Source: Burkholderiales bacterium
GTDB taxonomy: Bacteria > Pseudomonadota > Gammaproteobacteria > Burkholderiales > Burkholderiaceae_E
Reading direction: 5' to 3'
NCBI GenBank assembly: GCA_027489195.1
Contig: JAIYAG010000043.1
Span: 1 to 23,644 of the forward strand
DNA length: 23,644 nucleotides
Every line of letters starts with the position of its first letter. The stretch's first letter is position 1. The translations under genes and the position numbers were made by a program. Positions 7,481-14,259 of the stretch are shown piece after piece. Below the pieces are notes generated by a model. That model was not told the origin of the DNA. It saw only the letters and a list, made by a program, of their open reading frames with translations, and searched no databases.

Positions 7481-7560
7481 CGGCCGATGATACGGACGGT
7501 TCCGGGGCGAGGTCGCGCGCCGTTCCGCGGACGGCCGGCACCCCCGCTATCATCGGCCCC
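7481..7560. promoter_or_regulatory. divergent promoter region with mirrored TATCAT elements
   Basis: The gap holds a perfect 10-bp inverted repeat, GGCCGATGAT (7482-7491) and ATCATCGGCC (7549-7558). Each arm contains a -10-like TATCAT reading outward: minus strand 7492-7487 and plus strand 7548-7553. The hexamers end 6 and 7 bases before the two ATGs, so the expected transcription starts fall at the start codons. No convincing -35 box is visible for either. CGGACGG occurs twice between them (7494-7500 and 7528-7534). Promoter function is inferred. Confidence 0.6.
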
Positions 7561-8481
7561 ATGAAGATCGCCCTCCTCGACGACTACGCCGACCTCGTCC
7601 GCACGCTGGACTGCTTCTCGAAGCTCGCCGGGCACGACGTGCTGGTGCTGAACGAGACCCTCGACGAGGACACGCTCGCCGCGCGCCTGGCCGATCGCGA
7701 GGCGCTGGTGCTGATCCGCGAGCGCACGTCGATGCCGCGTTCGCTGATCGAGCGGCTGCCGGCGCTTCGGATCATCAGCCAGACCGGGCGCGCCGGCACG
7801 CACGTCGACGCCACCGCCTGCGAGGCCCGCGGCATCCGGCTGGTGGCGGGCACCGGCTCGCCGCACGCACCGGCCGAGCTGACCTTCGCACTGATCCTCG
7901 ACTGCATGCGGCAGGTGACGGTCGAGCACCGGGCGCTGCGCGCCGGCCACTGGCAGACCGCGCTGGGCACGACGCTGCGCGGGCGCACGCTCGGCGTGCT
8001 CGGCTACGGCAGCATCGGGCGGCTGGTCGCCGGCTTCGGGCGGGCCTTCGGCATGGCGCCGCTCGCCTGGGGCCGCGAGGGCTCGGCGGCGCGCGCGGCG
8101 GCCGACGGCGTGCCGATGGCCGGCTCGATGCGCGCGCTCTTCGAGCGCAGCGACGTGCTCACCGTGCACCTGCGGCTGGGCTCCGACACGCGCGGCCTGA
8201 TCGGCGCGGCCGAGTTCGCGTCGATGAAGCCGGGCGCGATCTTCGTGAACACCTCGCGTGCGGGGCTGGTCGTGCCCGGGGCGCTGCTCGCCGGTCTCGA
8301 CGCGCACCGGCCGGAGCGCGCCGCGCTCGACGTGTTCGAGCACGAGCCCGCCCTGGACGACCTGCTGGTGCGCCATCCGCGCGTGCTCGCCACGCCGCAC
8401 CTGGGCTACGTCGAGCGCGACAGCTACGAGGCGTACTTCGGGCAGGCGTTCGACAACCTGCTGGCGGCCGCGGCGGGCTGA
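7561..8481 (+). CDS. D-2-hydroxyacid dehydrogenase family protein
   Basis: This 306-residue NAD(P)-dependent oxidoreductase should interconvert a D-2-hydroxy acid and its 2-keto acid in the cytoplasm. It has the typical split substrate domain (about 1-100 and 285-306) around a Rossmann domain (about 101-284). The nucleotide loop is GYGSIG (148-153). The catalytic set is complete: Arg233 in VNTSRAGLV, Glu262 in DVFEHEP and His280 in TPHLGY. The ATG at 7561 gives the usual family N-terminus (MKIALLDDYADL). In-frame sequence further upstream belongs to the promoter region. There is no Shine-Dalgarno sequence, and a TATCAT hexamer ends 7 bases before the ATG, which points to a leaderless message. 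It resembles the phosphoglycerate dehydrogenase branch, but the exact substrate cannot be read from sequence. Confidence 0.93.
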   Translation: MKIALLDDYADLVRTLDCFSKLAGHDVLVLNETLDEDTLAARLADREALVLIRERTSMPRSLIERLPALRIISQTGRAGTHVDATACEARGIRLVAGTGSPHAPAELTFALILDCMRQVTVEHRALRAGHWQTALGTTLRGRTLGVLGYGSIGRLVAGFGRAFGMAPLAWGREGSAARAAADGVPMAGSMRALFERSDVLTVHLRLGSDTRGLIGAAEFASMKPGAIFVNTSRAGLVVPGALLAGLDAHRPERAALDVFEHEPALDDLLVRHPRVLATPHLGYVERDSYEAYFGQAFDNLLAAAAG

Positions 8482-8492
8482 GGGCGCCGCGC

Positions 8493-8512
8493 CGGCCGCC
8501 CGAGCGCGGCCG
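8493..8512 (+). terminator. GC hairpin after the dehydrogenase gene
   Basis: CGGCCGC (8493-8499) and GCGGCCG (8506-8512) form a perfect 7-bp stem with a 6-base loop, 12 bases after the stop. No U-run follows. It sits before the separate promoter of the DUF3617 gene, which makes a terminator role plausible but unproven. Confidence 0.35.
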
Positions 8513-8525
8513 CACCGGCCTGCGC

Positions 8526-8540
8526 TACAGTGTCGACACT
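8526..8540 (+). promoter_or_regulatory. likely promoter with overlapping palindrome upstream of DUF3617 gene
   Basis: GCTACAGT supplies a -10-like TACAGT (8526-8531). It overlaps a perfect 12-bp palindrome, AGTGTCGACACT (8529-8540), which would lie across the transcription start. A CCGGAG Shine-Dalgarno sequence and the ATG at 8565 follow, giving a leader of roughly 25-28 bases. A bound regulator here would block transcription; no regulator is identified. Confidence 0.45.
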
Positions 8541-8564
8541 TTCTCTGATCCCCGGAGTCACGCC

Positions 8565-9134
8565 ATGGGCGCCCGATCCGCCACGCTTACCCCGACCGGG
8601 CGTGCCGCGCCCGGGCATCCCGTCGTCACCGTCCTCGCCGTGGGGCTCTTCGCCCTCGCCGCCGGCTCCGCGGCCGCGCAGGACCTCCCCTCGCGCAAGG
8701 CCGGCCTGTGGGAGATCACGATGCAGGTGACCAACTCGCCGTCGCAGACGGTCCGGCAGTGCATCGACGAGAAGACCGACCAGCAGATGCAGCGCTTCGG
8801 CCAGGGCCTGAGCCAGCAGCAGTGCACGAAGAACACGATGCGGCGCGAGGGCGACCGGTATGTCTCCGAATCGGAATGCAAGCTCGGTCCGACGGTGGCG
8901 TCCAGCCGCAGCGTCTTCGGCGGCGACTTCGACAAGGCCTATCGCGGCGAGGTCGACACCCGCTACGTGCCGCCGATGGCGGGCATCTCTCAGAGCAAGA
9001 TGACGATGTCGGCGAAGTGGGCCGGTGCCTGCCCCGCCGGCTGGAAGCCCGGCGACATGGAGATGCCCGGCATGGGCCGGGTCAACGTCAACGAGATGAT
9101 GTCGTCGATGCCGGGCAAGCCGCCTAAGAAGTGA
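8565..9134 (+). CDS. DUF3617 domain-containing exported protein
   Basis: This 189-residue protein has a basic N-terminus, a hydrophobic segment at about 19-34 and a probable signal-peptidase site at AAA|QD near residue 38, so it should be periplasmic. The mature part begins with the family signature RKAGLWEITMQ, followed by a QCIDEKTDQQM segment and paired cysteines (Cys in QCIDEK, QQCTKN and SECKLG). It ends with VNVNEMMSSMPGKPPKK. DUF3617 proteins are common small exported proteins of proteobacteria with no assigned function. The start has a CCGGAG ribosome binding site 7-8 bases upstream. Its last 11 bases overlap the end of the convergent gene on the other strand. Family call is firm, role unknown. 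Confidence 0.88.
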   Translation: MGARSATLTPTGRAAPGHPVVTVLAVGLFALAAGSAAAQDLPSRKAGLWEITMQVTNSPSQTVRQCIDEKTDQQMQRFGQGLSQQQCTKNTMRREGDRYVSESECKLGPTVASSRSVFGGDFDKAYRGEVDTRYVPPMAGISQSKMTMSAKWAGACPAGWKPGDMEMPGMGRVNVNEMMSSMPGKPPKK

Positions 9135-9504
9135 GGGCCCGCAGCCGCTCGACCACGTCGGCGACCGGCTGGCCGGCCCGCATGCCGGCGCGCATCGCCG
9201 AATCGTTGACGCGGCTGATCCGCCCGCTGTCGAGTCCGTCGGCGGCGTCGCCGATGCGGGCCGACTCGTGCGAGTACGCGGCGGCGATCACGCCCACCTG
9301 CTCGAGCATCGCGAGCCCGACGATGCCGGCCTGGTCCTTGCCGATCCCGGCATCGTTGAAGAACACCGCGTAGGGCCGGCTGGGCAGCGCCAGCACGTAG
9401 CGGGCGGCCGAGACGCCGCCGTGCGAGCCGCAGACCACCACGGCCCCGGCCATCGCGGGTTCGGCCACCGCGATCGAATCGACGACGAAGAGCGCGCGAT
9501 GCAT
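9124..9504 (-). CDS. uncharacterised 126-residue protein with CGSHGG / FNDAGIGKDQAGI motifs
   Basis: I do not recognise a named family. The small soluble protein has four segments that look like active-site loops: VVVCGSHGGVSAARY (22-36), FFNDAGIGKDQAGI (48-61), SHESARIGDAADG (78-90) and GRISRVND (94-101). Together they are rich in Cys, His, Asp, Asn and Gly, in a predicted alternating strand/helix fold. This pattern suggests an enzyme or ligand-binding domain; that is inference. The start has a good GGAGG Shine-Dalgarno sequence 6 bases upstream, which supports real translation. The gene is divergent from the lipase-like gene across 62 bp and overlaps the DUF3617 gene tail to tail by 11 bp. 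There is no signal peptide or membrane helix. Confidence 0.75.
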   Translation of the reverse strand: MHRALFVVDSIAVAEPAMAGAVVVCGSHGGVSAARYVLALPSRPYAVFFNDAGIGKDQAGIVGLAMLEQVGVIAAAYSHESARIGDAADGLDSGRISRVNDSAMRAGMRAGQPVADVVERLRALTS

Positions 9505-9566
9505 CGGAACCTCCGGACGGTACGATGTAGTCTAGACCCGCCTCTGTCGCGCTGCTGAGTTTTCCC

Positions 9567-10502
9567 ATGAGCACATTCCCCCTTCGAACCGCCGACGGCA
9601 TCGAGCTCGCCGGCCTGTCGCTCCGTCCGCACGGTCCGCCCCGAGCGGCCGTCGCGATGGTCCACGGCTTCGGCGAGCACGCGGGGCGCTACGGCGGGCT
9701 GCATCAGGCGCTGCTCGGTGCCGGCTATGCGATCGCCTCGGCGGACCTGCGCGGCTTCGGCCTGTCTCCCGGGATCCGCGGCCACATCGACAGCTGGGAC
9801 GACTACCGTGCCGACACGGCGGCGATCGTCGGGCATGCCCTCGAGCTCGCGCCCGGCCGGCCGGTGTTCCTGTTCGGGCACAGCATGGGCGGGCTGATCG
9901 TGCTGGACTACGCGCTGCGCCGGCCCGAGGGCCTGGCCGGCGTCATCGCCAGCGGCCCGGCGCTGCAGCAGGCCGGTCCGCGTCGGCCGCTGCGCGAGTG
10001 GGGCGCGCGGGTGATGTCGCAGCTGGCGCCGCGCAGCAGCACCGCGCTCGGCCTGGACCCGGCGGGCATCTCCTCGGTGGCGACGGAGGTCGCGGCCTAC
10101 CTGTCCGATCCGCTGGTGCACGGGCGCGCCACGATGCGCTGGGGCGCCGAGATCCTGCGCACCATGGCCGACACGCTGGCGCGCGCCGCCGAGTTCCCGC
10201 TGCCGCTGCTGCTGCTGCACGGCGCGGACGATCCGATCAACGCCCCGGAGGGCAGCCGCGCGTTCTTCGAGGCCTGCGGCCACCCCGACCGCGTGCTGCG
10301 CCTGTATCCGGGCTGCCGCCACGAGGTCCATCACGACGTCGAGCGCAAGCGCTTCGAGCGTGACCTGCTGCGCTGGGTCGCCGAGCGCTCGCAGCGCTCG
10401 CACGTGCCGGCGCCGGCGCCGCGCCGGGTGCCGCCCGGCGTTCGGCCCGGGGCGCGCGACGACGAGGGTCCCACCTCCGCGCACGCGGGCGCGGGCTCGT
10501 GA
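9567..10502 (+). CDS. alpha/beta hydrolase, monoacylglycerol lipase/lysophospholipase type
   Basis: This 311-residue serine hydrolase probably cleaves ester bonds of monoacylglycerols or lysophospholipids. The catalytic triad can be placed: nucleophile Ser106 in FGHSMGGL, Asp222 in LLHGADDPI and His252 in PGCRHEVHHD. The oxyanion-side motif MVHGFGEHAGRY (31-42) and DLRGFGLSPGIRGHID (60-75) match the monoglyceride-lipase subgroup (Hydrolase_4). There is no signal peptide, so it is likely cytoplasmic. After residue 275 a Pro/Arg/Ala-rich tail of about 35 residues extends past the hydrolase domain and looks disordered. The stop overlaps the next gene's GTG start by 4 bases (GTGA, 10499-10502). 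It is divergent from the small uncharacterised gene across 62 bp, which contains the 8-bp palindrome GTCTAGAC (9530-9537). Confidence 0.9.
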   Translation: MSTFPLRTADGIELAGLSLRPHGPPRAAVAMVHGFGEHAGRYGGLHQALLGAGYAIASADLRGFGLSPGIRGHIDSWDDYRADTAAIVGHALELAPGRPVFLFGHSMGGLIVLDYALRRPEGLAGVIASGPALQQAGPRRPLREWGARVMSQLAPRSSTALGLDPAGISSVATEVAAYLSDPLVHGRATMRWGAEILRTMADTLARAAEFPLPLLLLHGADDPINAPEGSRAFFEACGHPDRVLRLYPGCRHEVHHDVERKRFERDLLRWVAERSQRSHVPAPAPRRVPPGVRPGARDDEGPTSAHAGAGS

Positions 10503-10870
10503 ACCGGCGCTGGGCGGCGCTGGGCGCCCTGTCGGCCCTGGTCGCGGTCGGGGCGGGCGCCTTCGGCGCCCATGCGCTCAAGGCCCGGCTCGGCGTCGAC
10601 GCGCTGGCGGTCTGGGAGACCGCCGCGCGCTACCAGACCGTCCATGCGCTGGGGCTGCTCGCGGTGGCGCAGGCCGCGGCCACCTGGCGCTCGCGCGCGC
10701 TGCAGGCCGCCGGCTGGCTGTTCGTCGCCGGCACGGTGCTGTTCTGCGGCAGCCTCTACGCGCTGGCGCTGACCGGCGTGCGGGGCCTGGGCGCGATCAC
10801 GCCGCTGGGCGGCGTCGCGTTCCTCGCGGGCTGGGCCTGCCTGGCCTGGGCGGCGCTGCGCGGACGCTGA
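10499..10870 (+). CDS. DUF423 family membrane protein (YgdD/TMEM256-like)
   Basis: This 123-residue inner-membrane protein has about four helices. It has the DUF423 signature: GAFGAHALKARL near the start, YQTVHALGLL (about 45-54), LFCGSLYALALTG (about 81-93) and ITPLGGVAFLAGW (about 99-111). The length is normal for the family, whose function is unknown. It begins with GTG inside the stop of the hydrolase gene (GTGA overlap), so the two are translationally coupled and form an operon. The alternative internal ATG would remove the conserved GAFGAHALK segment. Family call is firm. Confidence 0.9.
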   Translation: MNRRWAALGALSALVAVGAGAFGAHALKARLGVDALAVWETAARYQTVHALGLLAVAQAAATWRSRALQAAGWLFVAGTVLFCGSLYALALTGVRGLGAITPLGGVAFLAGWACLAWAALRGR

Positions 10871-11038
10871 ACGCGGCCCGTCCGTCTCTCGGCGCCCGTC
10901 CCCGCCGCCCGTCCCCCGGCGGTCGACCGCTGGCCCCCGCGCGGCCGGTCCGCCTTCAGATCCGGTGCTGCACCGCCGAAACCCTGCGGACCGGCCGCGT
11001 GCATTCCCATGCGGTCCGTGATCCGTTCAGGAGTGTCC

Positions 11039-11455
11039 ATGTCGCAAGAATCCGCTCTCGCAGAACGCGGCACCGCCCGCGCCTACGACAAGACGCCCGC
11101 GCAGAAAGCGGTCGAGTTCATGAGCCAGCTGGCCGGCTTCGCGCCGATCCGCTCGGCCCGATCGCACGAGGTCGAGTCGGTCCGCAACCTGGTCCACGGC
11201 CACCTGGTCGCGGCGGTCCATCCGATGGCCGACCTGTCGTCGGCGCCCGAGGGCGTGGACCAGCTGCGGGTGCGCTGGGGCGGAGCCGGGGCCGAGTCGA
11301 GCGAGCACTTCAGCGAGCTGCTGGCGGTCGCGATCGTTCAGTCGGCCCGCCACGAGGAGACGATCGGCGAGGTGGGTGACGCCCGCGTGCGTGCCCGGCA
11401 GCTCGCCGCCCACTTCCGCGACACCTACGGGGTGCAGGACTTCGTGCTGTTCTGA
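11039..11455 (+). CDS. hypothetical protein, 138 residues
   Basis: I do not recognise this protein. The ATG at 11039 has a strong CAGGAG Shine-Dalgarno sequence 5-6 bases upstream, and third-codon-position G/C bias runs through it, so it is probably real. It is soluble, with no signal peptide. The visible features are an N-terminal stretch KTPAQKAVEFMSQLAGFAPI, a middle LVHGHLVAAVHPMADLSS, and a helical C-terminal half (HFSELLAVAIVQSARHEETI) that ends GVQDFVLF. It follows the DUF423 gene after 168 bp, in which I see no clear feature, and converges on the ligase/acetyltransferase gene with only 15 bp between stops. Role unknown. Confidence 0.7.
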   Translation: MSQESALAERGTARAYDKTPAQKAVEFMSQLAGFAPIRSARSHEVESVRNLVHGHLVAAVHPMADLSSAPEGVDQLRVRWGGAGAESSEHFSELLAVAIVQSARHEETIGEVGDARVRARQLAAHFRDTYGVQDFVLF

Positions 11456-11470
11456 GTCCGGCGCGAAGGT

Positions 11471-14188
11471 TCAGCCGAGCGTGATCCGGGCGATCCGCTC
11501 GGCCGGATCGTCCGGATTGAGCGTGATGGTGAAGCCGAGCCGCTCGCAGAAGCGCAGCATCGACACGTTCTCGCCGAGGATGATCCCCTCGATCACCGAG
11601 TAGCCGCGCACGCGGCCGGCCTCCAGCAGCCGCAGCATCAGCTCGCGGCCCAGCCCCGAGTGCTGCAGCCAGTCCCCGACGACGATCGCGAACTCGGCGG
11701 TGCCGTCCTCCCAGGTCGGGATGATCCGCGCCACCCCCACCAGCCGCGAGCCGGCCGCACCCGGCGTGCCGCCCGACTCGTTGCGCAGCGCGACCAGCGC
11801 GAGTTCGCGGTCGTAGTCGATCTGCGTGAAGCGCTCGATCATCGCGTCCGACAGCTCCTTGACCGGCATCATGAAGCGGCGATAGAGCGTCTGCGGCGAC
11901 AGCGCCGCGACGAACTCGCGCTCGAGCTCGGCATCCTCCGGACGGATGGGCCGCAGCAGCACCGGGTCGCCGTTCTTCAGCGTCACCCGCTCCTCGAGCT
12001 CGCGTGGATACGGATGGATCGCCAGGTGGCCGTAGGCGCCGCGCCAGTGGACGCGGAGCATGTCGGCGGGCGCCTTGACCGCGATGCGCGCGTCGAGCGC
12101 GGTCACGCGGTCCTCGTCGACCAGCAGCGGGTTGATGTCCAGGCTCTCGATCCACGGACAGGCGCAGACCAGGGCGGAGAAGCGCACCAGCGTCTGCTCG
12201 AGCTTCTGGAAATCGACGCCGGGCACGTTGCGGTAGGCGCGCAGCAGGCGTGCCACGCGCGTGCGCTGGACCATGGAGCGGGCGAGCAGCCCGTTGAGCG
12301 GCGGCAGTCCGATGGCGATGTCGTCGATCTGCTCGACCGCGACGCCGCCCGCGCCGAAGGCGATCACCGCCCCGAACATCGGGTCGGTCGCCATGCCGAC
12401 GTAGACCTCGCGCTGGTGGCGCGTGCGGATCATCGGCTGCACGACGACGCCCGAGATGCGCGCATCGGGCCGCAGTCGCGCCACGCTCTCGAGGATGTCC
12501 TCGGCGGCCGCGCGCGCCGCGCCGGCCGACTGCACGTTGATGCGCACGCCGCCGACGTCGGACTTGTGGACGATGTCGGGCGACAGCACCTTGAGCACCA
12601 CCGGGAAGCCCAGCCGCGAGGCGGCCTGCGCCGCGTCCGCCGGCGTGGCCGCGACGATCGAGGGCGGCGCCTCGATGCCGAAGTGCGCCAGCAGCGCCTT
12701 GGACTCGACCTCGTCGAGCAGCGTGCGCCCCGAGGCGATGACGCTGCGGTACATCGCCTCGGCGGCGGCGACGTCCGGCTCGAAGCCGACGTCGACCGCG
12801 ACCGGCACCTGGCGCAGCTTCTGCTGGTTGATCGCGAAGCTCTGCAGCAGCGCGAGCGCGTCGACCGCGTTCTCGGGCGACAGGAACTGCGGGATGCCCG
12901 CCTCGTCGAGCCGGCGCTGGCCGGCCGCGGCCGATGCGCCGCCCGCGATCACCGCGGCCACCAGCTTGGGCTGGCCGCCCGCGGCCGTCACGATCGCCTC
13001 GGCCGCCTGCGCGGAGGTGGTGACCGTCTGCGGCACGAAGAGCGCGAGCGCCGCGTCCACCGCCGGATCGGCGAGCACGGCCTTCAGTGCCGCCTCGATG
13101 CGGGCCGGATCGGCGTCGGTCAGCAGGTTCACCGGGTTGCGCCGCGAGCCGTGGGCAGGCAGCCCGTCGCCGAGGGCGGCGACCGTCGCGGGCGACAGCT
13201 CGGCGAGCTCCAGGCCGTTGGCGACCACCGCATCGGCCGCGATCACGCCCGGCCCGCCGCCGTTGGCCACGATCGCGAGCCGCGGTCCGCCGGGGCGCTT
13301 GCGCAGCGCCAGCAGCCGCGCCGCCGCCAGCAGCTGGAAGGTGGTGTTCGCACGGACCGCGCCGGCGCGCGCGATCGCCGCCTCGAACACGCGGTCGTTG
13401 CCGGTGAGGGCGTCGGAGTGCGAGGCGCCGGGGATGCGGCCCGCGTCGTTGGCGCGGCCCGCCTTCATGATCACCACCGGCTTGACGCGCGACAGCGCCC
13501 GCACGCTCGACATGAAGCCGCGCGCGTCGTGCACGCCCTCGAGATAGAGCAGCACGCTGTCGGTCTGGTGGTCGAACAGGTACCAGTCGAGCAGCTCGCC
13601 GAAGTCGAGGTCGAGCGCGCGGCCGAGCGACAGCACCGACGAGAAGCCGATGCCCGAGGGCGCGGCCCAGTCGAGCAGCGCGGTGACCACCGCCCCGGAC
13701 TGGGACAGCAGCGCGACCCGGCCGGCCTTCACGCGGCCCGGCGAGAAGCCGGCGTCGAAGCCGCTGGCCGGGCGCATCAGCGCCATGCAGTGCGGGCCGA
13801 CCAGCCGCACGCCGCGGCTGCGCGCGCGGCCCAGCAGCCCGGCCTGCGCGTCGCGGCCCGCCTCGGTGGCGGTGTCGAAGCCGGTCGAGTAGACGACCAC
13901 GAAGCGCGTGCCCTTGTCCGCGCAGTCGTCGACCACCGCCGGGAGCGCGTCCGCGGGCACCGCGGCGAGGGCCACGTCGGGCACGAAGTCGAGCGCTGCG
14001 GCGCTGCGCACGCAGGCTTCGCCGAGCACGCGGCGCCGCTTCGGATTGATCGCGCCGATCGGGCCCTGGAAGCCTCCGGCGCGCAGCGTCTCGAGCAGCA
14101 GGCGGCCGAGTGCGCCCTCGCGTTCGGTCGCGCCGTAGAGCGCCACGGAGCGGGGGTCGAACAGGGGCGACAGGCGGTGGCGGCTCAT
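11471..14188 (-). CDS. acyl-CoA ligase (ADP-forming)/GNAT acetyltransferase fusion, Pat/YfiQ-like
   Basis: This 905-residue protein combines a CoA-binding domain (about 8-130, FDPRSVALYGA), succinyl-CoA-ligase-like domains (about 150-460), an ATP-grasp domain (about 490-705, VVLKVLSPDIVHKSDVGGV) and a C-terminal GNAT domain (about 735-900). The GNAT domain has the acetyl-CoA loop QHSGLG (842-847) and a candidate general base Glu832 in AEFAIVV. Such proteins either act as protein lysine acetyltransferases (Pat/YfiQ, which control acetyl-CoA synthetase) or keep acyl-CoA ligase activity. Here the ligase segment reads GASHSDALTGN with His257, which matches the position of the phosphohistidine in active ADP-forming ligases. 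E. coli YfiQ lacks that histidine. The start at 14188 gives the family N-terminus MSRHRLSPLFDP. There is no Shine-Dalgarno sequence, and a CATAAT hexamer ends 6 bases before the ATG. Confidence 0.93.
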   Translation of the reverse strand: MSRHRLSPLFDPRSVALYGATEREGALGRLLLETLRAGGFQGPIGAINPKRRRVLGEACVRSAAALDFVPDVALAAVPADALPAVVDDCADKGTRFVVVYSTGFDTATEAGRDAQAGLLGRARSRGVRLVGPHCMALMRPASGFDAGFSPGRVKAGRVALLSQSGAVVTALLDWAAPSGIGFSSVLSLGRALDLDFGELLDWYLFDHQTDSVLLYLEGVHDARGFMSSVRALSRVKPVVIMKAGRANDAGRIPGASHSDALTGNDRVFEAAIARAGAVRANTTFQLLAAARLLALRKRPGGPRLAIVANGGGPGVIAADAVVANGLELAELSPATVAALGDGLPAHGSRRNPVNLLTDADPARIEAALKAVLADPAVDAALALFVPQTVTTSAQAAEAIVTAAGGQPKLVAAVIAGGASAAAGQRRLDEAGIPQFLSPENAVDALALLQSFAINQQKLRQVPVAVDVGFEPDVAAAEAMYRSVIASGRTLLDEVESKALLAHFGIEAPPSIVAATPADAAQAASRLGFPVVLKVLSPDIVHKSDVGGVRINVQSAGAARAAAEDILESVARLRPDARISGVVVQPMIRTRHQREVYVGMATDPMFGAVIAFGAGGVAVEQIDDIAIGLPPLNGLLARSMVQRTRVARLLRAYRNVPGVDFQKLEQTLVRFSALVCACPWIESLDINPLLVDEDRVTALDARIAVKAPADMLRVHWRGAYGHLAIHPYPRELEERVTLKNGDPVLLRPIRPEDAELEREFVAALSPQTLYRRFMMPVKELSDAMIERFTQIDYDRELALVALRNESGGTPGAAGSRLVGVARIIPTWEDGTAEFAIVVGDWLQHSGLGRELMLRLLEAGRVRGYSVIEGIILGENVSMLRFCERLGFTITLNPDDPAERIARITLG

Positions 14189-14194
14189 CCGCCG

Positions 14195-14200
14195 ATTATG
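14195..14200 (-). promoter_or_regulatory. -10-like CATAAT immediately before the ligase/acetyltransferase start
   Basis: Read on the minus strand, GCATAATCGGCGGATG places a good -10 match (CATAAT, 14200-14195) with only CGGCGG between it and the ATG at 14188. A transcript starting about 7 bases after the hexamer would begin at the start codon. No clear -35 box is seen at 16-18 bases. Confidence 0.5.
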
Positions 14201-14259
14201 CGGTCGCCCCGTGGCCGGCGGATGACTTCGATCAAGCTGGGCCGGAGGGGTCCTGCCGC

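Noticed and set aside
5028..7562. An 844-codon minus-strand frame spanning the TSUP and DUF1254 genes
   Set aside because: It runs out of frame across two recognised genes and a gap and is Arg/Ala-rich without domains.
9530..9537. GTCTAGAC palindrome between the divergent small-protein and hydrolase genes
   Set aside because: Only 8 bp long and without a second copy or a clear promoter relation; too short to claim as an operator.
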